Assembly: GCF_003096715.1 (NCBI RefSeq) | Contig: NZ_QEOL01000012.1 | Location: forward strand, 62,001 to 126,000 | Origin: Paraburkholderia silvatlantica | Lineage (GTDB): Bacteria > Pseudomonadota > Gammaproteobacteria > Burkholderiales > Burkholderiaceae | Length of the DNA stretch: 64,000 bases | Direction of reading: 5' to 3' | Part shown: piece by piece, positions 44,516 to 53,661 of the stretch | Numbering within the stretch: the stretch's first letter is position 1 | How the letters are laid out: the number at the start of each line of letters is the position of its first letter | The notes under the pieces: model-generated | The model's database searches: none | What the model was told of the DNA's origin: nothing | Seen by the model: the letters and a program-made list of their open reading frames with translations, nothing else | Made by a program: the position numbers and the translations under genes

Positions 44516-45035
44516 CGCCAGCGGTGGTGAAGCGTTCAGGATAGCTTCATCGCGGCTGCAGGCGCTGCTTCAATCAAATTGTCGTGTGTCTGCGGCCTTG
44601 ATCGCCTGGCAGTATCGCTGCCGGTTTCCGCGACGGACACATTGTCGATGGATCGCGCACCTCTTCGATTAATAATCGCATCCCGACAGTTATATTTCAT
44701 TCTGCTTTCCGGTCTGCTCGGGTACGGTCGCAGGCCTGCGGAGTGGTCGAGAAAATATACGATCTGACGGATATCGTCACATTGCTATCACTGTGATGAA
44801 ATTTTTATCAAGAGACTGGACTTGCCGATGGAACCGGTTTCATAATCTGACGACCTGATTATGCGTATTCCCAATGAACAGGTTCGATTCACGCCGGTTG
44901 CGTATTACCTGGTTCAACCAGGAGCGGTTGTCTGACGGCGCGTCCAGATCGGCGACTGTGTGCTGTGAAGGGATGCATTCCGGCCGTTTCGGTCGGAAGG
45001 GATTCCTGTCGCGGAACATCCGGAAAAAAGAAAGC
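44516..45035. other. No gene recognised; AT-richer promoter region of the FAD dehydrogenase operon
   Basis: This stretch is lower in GC than its surroundings, with ATGAAATTTTTATCAAG near 44798 and several A/T runs. It is the likely promoter region for the three dehydrogenase genes. The open frame from 44874 continues into the small subunit but lacks coding character. Confidence 0.45.
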
Positions 45036-45662
45036 ATGCGAGCTATTTCTCGCGAACAAGACGAAAACCACATGGCCCCATACGATCAGAAAATGCGCGT
45101 TATTGCGTGCGCCGGTGTTACCCGGAGAGCGGTCCTGAAAGTCATGGCGGCAGCGCTGTCGCAAGTCGGCCTGTTCACCGCTGCACCCAGGTACGTATTT
45201 GCGCAGCAGCCGGATCTCGACAGCAAGGGCTTTCTTGCGCTGTCGCAAGCGGTGACAGGTAACGCGAATCTCGATCCGACGACGGCTTCGCGAATTGCAG
45301 ACGCATTCCGGCGCGCGGACGCCGGTTTTGCGGAGCGTGCGGCCGTGCTGGCGCAACGCGTCCGCGCTGGCCAAACATCGGCGCAACTGCTCGCCGCCGC
45401 CGATCGCATCGGCCTGCGCGACACGGCGCTCGCGATCGTCGCCGCATGGTACACGGGAACGGTCGGTCATGGTCAGAAGGCCGTGATGGTCGCCTATGCC
45501 GATGCACTGATGTACGACACCGTCAATGACGGCATGAGTGCGCCGACTTACTGTTCGAACGGGCCCCTCTGGTGGACCGCTGAACCACCGTCTGCCGCTG
45601 TCGCACCGCCCCGTAAAACGATCACGCCAGCAACTGCCTCGCACTCACAAGAACACGCTTGA
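45036..45662 (+). CDS. FAD-dependent sugar/polyol dehydrogenase small subunit, Tat signal
   Basis: About 208 residues from ATG 45036 (purine-rich GGAAAAAAGAAAG upstream); ATG 45072 or 45093 are alternatives. The twin-arginine signal is VTRRAVLKVMAAA, ending near YVFAQQ. The mature part (FLALSQAVTGNANLDPTTA, TAPTYC-like MSAPTYCSNGPLWWTAEPP) matches the small subunit of membrane-bound fructose/sorbitol/gluconate dehydrogenases, which carries the flavoprotein across the membrane by the Tat route. It directly precedes the large subunit. Confidence 0.85.
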   Translation: MRAISREQDENHMAPYDQKMRVIACAGVTRRAVLKVMAAALSQVGLFTAAPRYVFAQQPDLDSKGFLALSQAVTGNANLDPTTASRIADAFRRADAGFAERAAVLAQRVRAGQTSAQLLAAADRIGLRDTALAIVAAWYTGTVGHGQKAVMVAYADALMYDTVNDGMSAPTYCSNGPLWWTAEPPSAAVAPPRKTITPATASHSQEHA

Positions 45663-45667
45663 ATCTC

Positions 45668-47320
45668 ATGAGAAGTCCCGTATTTGAATCGAACGGCGAC
45701 GTGTCGGCCGACGTCGTGATCGTGGGATCCGGCGTGGTTGGCGGTCTGATCGCCGACCAGTTGGTAAGCCACGGCCATTCGGTGCTGGTTCTTGAATCCG
45801 GCCTGCGCATTGAACGCGCGCAGGCAGTCGAGAACTGGCGCAACATGCCCTTCGACAATCGTGTCGGCTCGGACTTCCAGGGGCTCTATCCGCAGGCGCC
45901 GAATGCGCCGGCCCCACTCTATTTTCCGAAGAACAACTACGTCGGCCTGAGTGGCCCGGATGGGCAGAGTTTTCAGCAGGGCTACCTGCGGATAGTCGGT
46001 GGCACAACCTGGCATTGGGCTGCATCGAGCTGGCGGCATCTGCCGGTCGATTTCCGGATGCAATCGACATATGGCGTCGGCCGCGACTGGCCGATCTCCT
46101 ATTACGATCTTGAACCGTACTACTGCCGTGCGGAAGAGGAGATGGGTGTCGCGGGGCCGAGCGATCCGGCGATGCAGTCACCGTCGCAACGCAGTCGCCC
46201 GTACCCGATGGACATGGTGCCATGGGGTCACGGTGACCGACGATTTGCCGACGTCGTCAACGCACACGGCTACCGGTCGATCCCGATTCCGCAGGCGCGC
46301 AGTACGCGGCCGTGGCATGGCCGCCCGACTTGCTGCGGCAACAATAACTGCCAGCCGATTTGCCCGATCGGCGCGATGTACAGCGGCATTCATCATATCG
46401 AGCGAGCGGAGCGCAAGGGGGCAAAGGTGCTCACCGAATCGGTCGCGTACAAGGTCGACACCGACGCAAACAATCGCGTAACGGCTGTGCACTGGTACGA
46501 CGCGTCGCACAAATCGCACAAGGCGAGCGGCAAGATGTTCGTGCTCGCCTGCAACGGTATCGAGACGCCGCGCCTGCTGTTGCTTGCCGCGAACGAGCGA
46601 AATCCGCGCGGCATTGCGAACCGGTCGGACCAGGTTGGCCGCAACATGATGGATCACTCGGGCTTTCACTGTACGTTCCTCGCGAACGAGCCGATGTGGC
46701 TCGGTCGTGGTCCTGCGCAGAGCAGTTGCATCGTCGGACCGCGCGACGGCGAGTTCCGTGGGAATTATTCGGCGAACAAGATGATCCTGAACAACATCTC
46801 GCGCGTCGGGCCAGCCACGCAGCAGGCGCTGAAGCTTGGCTTGGTCGGCAAGGCTCTGGACGAGGAGATTCGGCGCCGCGCGATTTATGGCGTTGACCTG
46901 TCGATCAGCCTCGAACCGCTGCCCGATCCAAACAACCGTCTGACGCTCAGCAAGACGCGATTCGATCCGCTTGGCCTGGCGTGCCCGGACATCCATTACG
47001 ACGTCGGCAATTACGTGCGGCGTGGCTACGATGCGGCATGCAAGCAACTCACGCATATTGGCAGCCTGTTCGACGCGGTCGAATTCAACATCACGACGGC
47101 CCTGAACGCGAACAATCACATCATGGGCGGCACCATCATGGGATCGGATCCAAAGAATTCGGTCGTCGATGGCGACTGCCGCGCACACGATCATGCGAAT
47201 CTGTGGTTGCCCGGCGGTGGCGCGATGCCGTCGGCATCCGTCGTAAATACGACCCTGTCGATGGCGGCACTCGGCCTGAAGGCGGCAGATTCGATTTCCG
47301 CGAGTCTCGTGAAGAGTTGA
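45668..47320 (+). CDS. GMC-type FAD flavoprotein subunit of membrane-bound sugar/polyol dehydrogenase
   Basis: A 550-residue GMC oxidoreductase. The FAD motif is VVIVGSGVVGGLIADQL near residue 20. The cysteine cluster CCGNNNCQPICPIGAMY near residue 220 matches the Fe-S-binding insert of FAD glucose/fructose dehydrogenases. The active-site region is LWLPGGGAMPSASVVNTTLSMAALGLKAAD. It has no signal of its own, so it would be co-exported with the small subunit. Substrate could be gluconate, 2-ketogluconate, fructose or sorbitol. Confidence 0.9.
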   Translation: MRSPVFESNGDVSADVVIVGSGVVGGLIADQLVSHGHSVLVLESGLRIERAQAVENWRNMPFDNRVGSDFQGLYPQAPNAPAPLYFPKNNYVGLSGPDGQSFQQGYLRIVGGTTWHWAASSWRHLPVDFRMQSTYGVGRDWPISYYDLEPYYCRAEEEMGVAGPSDPAMQSPSQRSRPYPMDMVPWGHGDRRFADVVNAHGYRSIPIPQARSTRPWHGRPTCCGNNNCQPICPIGAMYSGIHHIERAERKGAKVLTESVAYKVDTDANNRVTAVHWYDASHKSHKASGKMFVLACNGIETPRLLLLAANERNPRGIANRSDQVGRNMMDHSGFHCTFLANEPMWLGRGPAQSSCIVGPRDGEFRGNYSANKMILNNISRVGPATQQALKLGLVGKALDEEIRRRAIYGVDLSISLEPLPDPNNRLTLSKTRFDPLGLACPDIHYDVGNYVRRGYDAACKQLTHIGSLFDAVEFNITTALNANNHIMGGTIMGSDPKNSVVDGDCRAHDHANLWLPGGGAMPSASVVNTTLSMAALGLKAADSISASLVKS

Positions 47321-47324
47321 TCCG

Positions 47325-48827
47325 ATGAGAGACGCGATTCACCGACAACTTCGCATGCTGTACGTTGCCGGATATCGTACAGCGATCGCACTTAGCCTGT
47401 TCGGAGTCTGCGGCGCGCCCACATTGGCGCGGGAGGCGCCGCCGGGCGCCTCCTTGACATCAGCCGACGCCGCACTGATCGAGAAAGGCCATCAACTCGC
47501 AATCGCGGCCGACTGTGTCGCATGTCATACGGCGCGCGACGGCAGCAAGCCGTTCGCGGGCGGATACGGCATCGCGTCGCCAGTGGGGCAGATCTATTCG
47601 AGCAACATCACGCCCTCAAAAACAGCCGGAATCGGCAACTACACGGAAGCGCAGTTCGCACGTGCACTACGCGAAGGTGTGCGCGCGGACGGCGCGCACC
47701 TGTATCCGGCGATGCCGTATACGTCGTACAGCGGCCTCAGTGAGAACGACGTGCGTGCGCTTTACTACTACTTCATGCTGGCCGTGAAACCGGTCGATGA
47801 CCCTGCGCCCGCCACGAACCTGCCGTTTCCGTTTGGCATGCGCACGGCGATGATCGGATGGAACATGCTGTTCCTGTCGAACAAACGTTTCGAACCCGAT
47901 CCATCCCACGACGCTCAGTGGAATCGCGGCGCGTATCTGACCAACGTGCTCGCGCATTGCAGCGCGTGCCACACGCCACGCAACGCCCTGATGGCCGAAG
48001 ACTTCGACCGCAACCTGGCCGGCGCGCAGCTCGGCTCATGGTACGCACCCAACATCACGTCGGATCCGGTGAGCGGAATCGGTGCATGGACCGACGACGA
48101 GCTGGTGTCGTACCTGAAGACCGGCCGCGCATCCGGCAAGAATCAGGCGGCCGGCCCGATGGCGGAAGCCGTGCAGGACAGCCTGCAGTATCTGTCAGAC
48201 GCAGACCTGAAATCGATCGTCACGTACCTGCGCAGTACGAGGCCGATCCGCGACGAGCGCGAATCTGCACCTGCATTCACGTACGGTCGCGCGGTCAGCA
48301 GCGAGGCCGCGCTGCGCGGCACGCACGCGCTGAATGCGAACGGCACGCTGACGACGGGGGTGGCACTGTACAGCGGCTATTGCGCAAGCTGTCACAGGGT
48401 AGACGGCAAGGGTAGCCCGAGCCAGTCGTATCCGTCGCTGTTGAACAACACCGCCACAGGCTCGCGCAATCCGTCGAATCTGATCGCAGCGATCTTGTAC
48501 GGCGTTGATCGTAATGCGGGAGGGCAGCATGTGCTGATGCCGTCATTCGGTGAAGATTCCTACGTCCAGCCGCTCAAGGATGAACAAATCGCTGCGATCG
48601 CAAACTATGTGCTGGTGCAGTACGGCAACGCCAATGTTTCAGTGACGGCGCACGACATTGCGGTCGCGCGCGGTGGCGGACCGGTTCCGCTGCTCGTGCG
48701 GACCCGTCCCCTGATGCTGGCGGCTCCTGTAGTTGCCGCGCTGATGGTCGTCTTCGGAATTGTGTTCTGGCGCCGCCGCGCACGCCGTACGGCACACACG
48801 GGCATATTGTCCGGGGAGGATGGCTGA
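47325..48827 (+). CDS. Triheme membrane cytochrome c subunit of FAD dehydrogenase
   Basis: A 500-residue protein, 4 bp after the flavoprotein stop. An N-terminal export signal is followed by three CXXCH motifs near residues 63 (CVACH), 211 (CSACH) and 353 (CASCH). A C-terminal hydrophobic anchor (LMLAAPVVAALMVVFGIVFW) precedes basic residues. It passes electrons to ubiquinone at the periplasmic face, completing the small-large-cytochrome set known from acetic acid bacteria and Burkholderia glucose dehydrogenase. Confidence 0.93.
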   Translation: MRDAIHRQLRMLYVAGYRTAIALSLFGVCGAPTLAREAPPGASLTSADAALIEKGHQLAIAADCVACHTARDGSKPFAGGYGIASPVGQIYSSNITPSKTAGIGNYTEAQFARALREGVRADGAHLYPAMPYTSYSGLSENDVRALYYYFMLAVKPVDDPAPATNLPFPFGMRTAMIGWNMLFLSNKRFEPDPSHDAQWNRGAYLTNVLAHCSACHTPRNALMAEDFDRNLAGAQLGSWYAPNITSDPVSGIGAWTDDELVSYLKTGRASGKNQAAGPMAEAVQDSLQYLSDADLKSIVTYLRSTRPIRDERESAPAFTYGRAVSSEAALRGTHALNANGTLTTGVALYSGYCASCHRVDGKGSPSQSYPSLLNNTATGSRNPSNLIAAILYGVDRNAGGQHVLMPSFGEDSYVQPLKDEQIAAIANYVLVQYGNANVSVTAHDIAVARGGGPVPLLVRTRPLMLAAPVVAALMVVFGIVFWRRRARRTAHTGILSGEDG

Positions 48828-49269
48828 TGGCAGGTGCCATGCATACCGTTGCTCGACTACCTGACAGGAATCGGCAAACTGCGCACGGTCGATCTGTATC
48901 GTGTCGGGCGGAAGCGCAAAGGGTACCAAGGGCACCAAGGGCCAAAACATGCTCCTCCTTGCTGTTAACGGCAGCAAAGGAAACGACAACTTGATTGCGG
49001 TGTAACCACGTCGCGCACCTTCGAGCGCGGTGTGGTGCTGACGTATCACGCTGGGTGCTTCTGCACGCGGTATGGACAGGAAAATCGATTTGGCGGGGCG
49101 CGTCTGGGCGGCCTGGAATGACTTGTGTGGGACGTGTTCGATTGGAAAAGCACGCGGTTGCATCCTGGCCCGTGACCTTTTGTAACTATTTGCGCACGCG
49201 TGGGGCACAGCCCGCGAGCCAGCATCGTTGTTGACATAGCCGTGAAGCTTTGGGGCAAGCAGCGCGTGG
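48828..49269. other. No recognisable gene
   Basis: Short frames on both strands show no family similarity. A small direct repeat (GGTACCAAGGGCACCAAGGGCC near 48920) is the only structure noted. The porin relic begins just to the right. Confidence 0.5.
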
Positions 49270-49630
49270 CCGAAAAGCTGCCGGTGGCGGCCGTACAGCA
49301 GTCCCTGCGGGAGTGTTCGGCACGTTTGCCGTGGCGCGCACGCGCAGTCTTCAACGTTGCTTTACGGCCTGGCCAACGCATTTGCGAGAGTGGTACGTGC
49401 GCCTGGGTCAGCGGGAGACGCGCGGGAGGTCGGTTCGGGTGGACAATCCACATCATATTGAGGCTTCTCCGGGCCCGAAGACCTGGGCGGTGGCATGAAA
49501 GCGATTTTTACGCTCGAAAGCTTTTACAGGATCGACAGTGGCCAGCCGGGTGCGTTTGATGGGCAGTCATTTTTCGGGCGCAGGGCGTTCGTTGGTTTGA
49601 GCGGGCAGTTCGGCCAGGTGAACCGATGCT
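49270..49630 (+). pseudogene. Porin gene N-terminal third, broken by frameshift and stop
   Basis: A signal-like start in shifted frames (KLPVAAV, then AVPAGVFGTFAVA) leads to AHAQSSTLLYGLANAFARVV, the porin start. The frame runs on with GGQSTSY, an in-frame TGA where Trp is expected, then GFSGPEDLGGGMKAIFTLES and FFGRRAFVGLSGQFGQV. It ends abruptly at 49630. The single TGG-to-TGA change indicates fairly recent decay of this part. Confidence 0.75.
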
Positions 49631-49855
49631 CGAGGCGCGGCTGACGAGTTCGGGCAGCGCGCTCGTGAAGCAGAGCGACGTGGCCTGCAGCATCATGATC
49701 GAGAAGCCGAGCAGCGCCGGCAGCGCGAGGCGCAAACCCTGCGGCACGGGGAACGAAACGCAGCGCATCGACCGCGCTCAGTGCGATTGCTGCGGCCACC
49801 TCCTTCTGGCCATACGGCACCGCGTCGAAACCCCGCGCGAATGATCCCGCTCCTA
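49625..49855 (-). pseudogene. Polar amino-acid ABC transporter permease remnant, frameshifted
   Basis: Minus-strand SFARGFDAVPYGQKEVAAAI and ALSAVDALRFV, then in a shifted frame VPQGLRLALPALLGFSIMML and LPELVSRASSIGS, match the EAA loop and next helix of HisM/GltK-type permeases. Both the N-terminal helices and the end are missing. It is not the missing part of the intact importer at 53-56 kb, which has both permeases. Confidence 0.65.
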
Positions 49856-50039
49856 TAGGCACCGGGTGCAACATGCCAGCGCGACCACGGCGCAGAGGAA
49901 CAACAACAGCCGTCCTCATGTGCGTGCAACACCAGGCGTGCACCTTATTCGGGGAAGGGCCGCTAACGGGGGAGACCGCTGCTATTGGCCTTTGGCCGGG
50001 GCAGGGGGGCTTCAAAAGACATGGAGCAAGCTTTAAACG

Positions 50040-50055
50040 TGGTATACTGGTGTAC
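50040..50055. promoter_or_regulatory. Tandem TGGTRTAC repeat in the GntR gene leader
   Basis: TGGTATAC and TGGTGTAC lie head to tail, 25 bp upstream of the GntR ATG. The GT-N2-AC pattern is seen in FadR-type GntR operators. TATACT inside it could also act as a -10 box, so binding would block transcription. Confidence 0.5.
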
Positions 50056-50080
50056 ATTGCCAATTGCGTCAATTTCATCA

Positions 50081-50746
50081 ATGCGCGACAGTGTACTTCC
50101 CTTTGTGAGTCATGAACGGTCCAAAAATCTTGGTGACCAGGTGGCCGATTCGATTGTAAGCGCCGCCATTCATGGGCACCTGGTGCAAGGCCAAAGGTTG
50201 ATTGAGAGCGAACTCGCCGATGCGTTCGGTGTCAGTCGCGTACCTGTGCGTGGCGCGTTGCATACCCTGGCGGGCCAAGGCATCGTCATCCCCTTGCCCA
50301 ATCGGGAAGTGCGGTTGGTCACGATAACGGCAGACATGCTGGAGCAGATGCTTTCGGTTCGGCTCGTTCTGGAAGCGCATGCAGCAGACCTGGCTTTTGG
50401 TGCTATCAAAAAAAATCCAAAATTACTGACTCCTTTCGAAGATGCAGTAGACGACATGCAGCGTGCATTCCGAAAAGGCTCCCCATTTTTGGCGGCGCAG
50501 GCGGACATGGAATTTCATCGGGCACTGTATGCGGCCAGCGGAAACAGTATGTTGCTCGAGATTTGGGATCGCATGGCAAAGAAAATCTTGATTGCTGTCG
50601 GCTTAAGTCTCTACCAAAATCCTGAAAATCTGGTCGTAGAGGACCACCTCGCCTTGTTGGAGATGCTTAGGGCTGGAAACCGGAAGAGTTTTAAAGAGCA
50701 TTTGCAACCTCATATAATGGAGGCTCGGGCGAGGTTCAAAGTCTAG
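50081..50746 (+). CDS. GntR family regulator (FadR subfamily, FCD domain)
   Basis: A 221-residue regulator. The winged helix spans ~10-75 (QVADSIVSAAIHGHLVQGQR, ESELADAFGVSRVPVRGALH), and the C-terminal FCD domain holds the metal-binding pattern with MEFHRALYAASGN and the later HxxLLEML region. ATG 50081 fits the family start, though no good ribosome site precedes it. Codon use is AT-richer than neighbours (runs such as AAAAAAAATCC), which suggests separate acquisition. No intact target gene lies beside it. Confidence 0.88.
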   Translation: MRDSVLPFVSHERSKNLGDQVADSIVSAAIHGHLVQGQRLIESELADAFGVSRVPVRGALHTLAGQGIVIPLPNREVRLVTITADMLEQMLSVRLVLEAHAADLAFGAIKKNPKLLTPFEDAVDDMQRAFRKGSPFLAAQADMEFHRALYAASGNSMLLEIWDRMAKKILIAVGLSLYQNPENLVVEDHLALLEMLRAGNRKSFKEHLQPHIMEARARFKV

Positions 50747-50761
50747 GAGAATCGGCCTAAG

Positions 50762-50785
50762 TTAGACCATGTTTTTATGGTCTAA
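50762..50785. promoter_or_regulatory. Perfect 9-bp inverted repeat after the GntR gene
   Basis: TTAGACCAT and ATGGTCTAA flank GTTTTT. It lies 16 bp after the GntR stop. No T-tract follows on the plus strand, so a protein-binding dyad or weak terminator are both possible. Confidence 0.6.
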
Positions 50786-51539
50786 AGCCGGTCGGTCCTG
50801 CAAGGTTCATTCTCAGGATTGAAAAAGTCTTGCGGTCAACATGACGGCACCCGCATCAATGCGAAGTCGATGAACAGGCGCGGGACCATAAGAACGAAAA
50901 GAATGGCCTTGATGTGATGCCCAGCCAGACGATGGCGCGCAGCAGCTCCCTCGTCCATTAGCGGGCCGATGTCAAGTGAACAAACAATACCGGCGTCTGC
51001 CGGAGTGTGGCAGCCGGTTCCAGTGCCCGAACTCAGCAGCTGAGCGCACCCGATTTCTTGTTTCATGGCTGCGACAGATGGCGCCACACGCCTATCGGGA
51101 TCAAGCGAGCGGCGAAGTGCAGATGTCTGTCGCACTCGTGGTTTCACGACCCCAGAAGCACTACAAGAGCTTCCCCATTGAGCACGGGTTTAATCGAAGT
51201 CCGACTTGACACATGCTGCAATGCCGCTTCGGCGCACGTGAGAAGGTGAAGGACTGCCGTACCGCAACCCGTCATATTCCGTCGCTGGCACGGACGCTTT
51301 TGAAAGACGCGCAAGGATCTCGTTCGTTGGGCAGGACGCAAGGCCCTGTTCTTCTGACAGGTATGGGCGACGACCTTCTCCCGGATCGTCGAGTCGACAA
51401 TCACCCATGCGAACTGCGCTGGCGTTACGCTTCATCTCAAAGACTGCTACGCCCATGAGAAGCAGCAGAAACGAGTGAAGAGGGCGCTCTGCGCACGTTG
51501 CGCTCGCACGTTGGGAGGGGTAGGCGTGACGTTGAGCCG
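50786..51539. other. No gene recognised
   Basis: Only short frames without family resemblance were seen on either strand. The right end may contain further decayed IS5 sequence, but I could not establish homology. Confidence 0.5.
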
Positions 51540-51742
51540 GAGGTGGCGATTGTTGATCGTGGCTACAGGAGGGGCGATGGCGTGAAGATTTACCACCCGG
51601 GATTGCAGTGCGGTATCACGCGGATTCGGCGTGCAACGATCCGAAGGCGAAGCGCGATCGAACCGGCCATTGGTCACGTGAAGTCGGCCTACGGGCAAAC
51701 TCGATCGGAACGGGTCTAAAGGCGCATTCGGCGATGCTCGTG
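51540..51742 (+). mobile_element. IS5-family transposase C-terminal fragment, frameshifted
   Basis: EVAIVDRGYRRGDGVKIYHP and RRRSAIEPAIGHVKS match the DDE transposase region around the catalytic Glu of the IS5 group (YRGxxV, RRSAIEPxIGHMK). A frameshift near 51690 continues as GKLDRNGSKGAFGDA. The rest of the element and terminal repeats were not found. Confidence 0.7.
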
Positions 51743-51888
51743 TTCGCTGAAGACCGTCGCCGTGGGGTTGTGCGGCGTGTTCACAATGATCATCCGCGTG
51801 CGCGGGTTGATGGCCACCGCCACTTCGTCCCAGTTCACGCGGAAGTCCGGCTGCGCGAGCTTGATGGCGACAGGCTGCACGCCATGCG
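51743..51888 (-). pseudogene. Class I/II aminotransferase fragment (YbdL-like)
   Basis: THGVQPVAIKLAQPDFRVNW, DEVAVAINPRTRMII and VNTPHNPTATVFSEHEH match the central part of methionine/aromatic-type PLP aminotransferases (INTPHNPxATV). It abuts the LysR stop on one side and the IS5 relic on the other, so insertion and deletion seem to have removed the rest. Confidence 0.65.
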
Positions 51889-51889
51889 T

Positions 51890-52792
51890 TTACTTCATGG
51901 GTTCCACAGTCGCCGGCGACGCCACGCGATCGCGGGCGATCCACTCGCTAAAGAGCGTGACTTTCTGCTGCTGGGCCACGCAGTCGGGGTATACGAAGTA
52001 GTAGCGCGAGCCGGTTTCCACGGCCAGATCGAACGGCATCGTGAGGCGATTGGCGGCAATATCTTCGGCCACGAGGGTCCGGTCGCCGATCGCAACGCCG
52101 AAGCCCTGCATGGCGGCGCTCGTCGCGAGATCGAGTGACTGGAACGTGGGGCCCACGTTCCAGTCGACGTTCGGTGCGCCCGCGCGGCCTAGCCAAAGCT
52201 TCCAGTCGGCGTGGTCGCGCGTGGGATGTAGCAGCGTGTGGCCGGACAGATCGTCGGGGTGCACAAGCGGCCGTGCTTTCGCGAGTTCCGGCGTGCAGAC
52301 CGGCGTGAGGTACTCGTCGAACAGCGGCACCGCGTGGACGTCCGTGCCGGGCGAGGAGCCGTAGATGATCGCGGCGTCGAAGGGCTCGGCCTGGAAATCG
52401 GCTTCGTGGTGCCACGTCGTGGTGATCTGCACCTGAAGATCAGGATGCTCGGTCTGGAAGCGCATGATGCGCGGGAGCATCCAATGCATTACGCAGGTCG
52501 GCACCTTCAGCGCGAGTTCGGTGCGCTGCCGTGTGAGGCGCACCGAGGCTTCCTCGATGCGGCCGAAACCTTCGCGCACGGCGGGTAGCAACTGCTCGCC
52601 CTCGGCCGTGAGCGCGAGGCCCTTGGGCGAGCGCTTGAACAGCGGCAGCCCGTAATAGTCCTCGAGCGCCAGGATCTGGCGGCTCACGGCGCCCTGCGTG
52701 AGGCAGAGGTGGTCCGCCGCGCGCGTGAAGCTGCCGTAGCGGGCGACCGTTTCGAAGATCTGCAGGGCGTTGAGGGGAGGAAGGCGTCTCAT
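51890..52792 (-). CDS. LysR family regulator (GcvA-like)
   Basis: A 300-residue regulator; the start at 52792 (MRRLPPLNALQIFETVARYG) is the GcvA-type N-terminus. The helix-turn-helix is SFTRAADHLCLTQGAVSRQI. The effector domain follows (LLHPTRDHADWKLWLGRAG, FQSLDLATSAAMQGFGVAIG). It lies on the same strand after a complete amino-acid ABC importer, a frequent arrangement for GcvA-like proteins controlling amino-acid catabolism. Confidence 0.92.
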   Translation of the reverse strand: MRRLPPLNALQIFETVARYGSFTRAADHLCLTQGAVSRQILALEDYYGLPLFKRSPKGLALTAEGEQLLPAVREGFGRIEEASVRLTRQRTELALKVPTCVMHWMLPRIMRFQTEHPDLQVQITTTWHHEADFQAEPFDAAIIYGSSPGTDVHAVPLFDEYLTPVCTPELAKARPLVHPDDLSGHTLLHPTRDHADWKLWLGRAGAPNVDWNVGPTFQSLDLATSAAMQGFGVAIGDRTLVAEDIAANRLTMPFDLAVETGSRYYFVYPDCVAQQQKVTLFSEWIARDRVASPATVEPMK

Positions 52793-52905
52793 GGGGGGGC
52801 GTGCTCCGGCGGGCGGACAGCTGGCGGGCCTGTACCCGCTCGCGCCGCCCGCGCTCGAGCCGTAATGATACGACGCCAATTGAGCGGTGCGGTCGGTCCT
52901 GAGCG

Positions 52906-53631
52906 TCAGTGCAGGACCTTCGCGAGGAAGTCCCGTGCACGCTCGGAGCGCGGCGCCGCGAAGAAGGCGTCCTTCGTGTCGTCTTCCACGATGAAGCCGC
53001 GATCCATGAAGATCACGCGATGCGCGACCTTCTTCGCGAAGCCCATTTCGTGGGTCACGCACATCATCGTCATGCCTTCCTGCGCGAGTTCTACCATCAC
53101 GTCGAGCACCTCGTTGATCATCTCGGGGTCGAGCGCCGACGTCGGCTCGTCGAACAGCATCGCGACAGGGTCCATGGATAGCGCGCGAGCGATCGCGACG
53201 CGCTGCTGCTGACCACCCGAGAGCTGACCTGGAAATTTGTCGGCGTGCGCGCGCAGGCCCACGCGGTCGAGCAGCCTCAGGCCGTTGTCCGCGGCCTCGT
53301 CCTTGCTGCGGCCGAGCACCTTGATCTGCGCGAGCGTGAGGTTTTCGGTGATCGAGAGATGCGGGAACAGCTCGAAGTGCTGGAACACCATGCCCACCTT
53401 CGAGCGCAGCTTCGAGAGGTTGGTCTTTTTGTCACCCACCGAAGCGCCGTTCACGCGAATCTCGCCCTGCTGGAACGGCTCGAGTCCGTTGACGGTCTTG
53501 ATGAGCGTGGACTTGCCCGAGCCCGACGGCCCGCACACCACCACTACCTCACCCTTCTTCAGATCCGTCGTGCAGTCGGACAGCACCTGGAACGAGCCGT
53601 ACCACTTCGAAACGTTGTCTATGGAAATCAT
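52906..53631 (-). CDS. Polar amino-acid ABC transporter ATPase (HisP/GlnQ type)
   Basis: A 241-residue ATPase with Walker A GPSGSGKST, signature LSGGQQQRVAIARAL, Walker B AMLFDEPTSALDPEM and H-loop VTHEMGFAK. All are standard for the HisP/GlnQ/ArtP group. It is the last gene of a four-gene importer on the minus strand. Confidence 0.93.
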   Translation of the reverse strand: MISIDNVSKWYGSFQVLSDCTTDLKKGEVVVVCGPSGSGKSTLIKTVNGLEPFQQGEIRVNGASVGDKKTNLSKLRSKVGMVFQHFELFPHLSITENLTLAQIKVLGRSKDEAADNGLRLLDRVGLRAHADKFPGQLSGGQQQRVAIARALSMDPVAMLFDEPTSALDPEMINEVLDVMVELAQEGMTMMCVTHEMGFAKKVAHRVIFMDRGFIVEDDTKDAFFAAPRSERARDFLAKVLH

Positions 53632-53661
53632 GTCGGAACCCGCATTTGCAAGAAAAAGGCT

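Noticed and set aside
46178..47194. 338-residue minus-strand frame opposite the GMC flavoprotein
   Set aside because: Antisense shadow caused by GC-rich third positions; no homology recognised.
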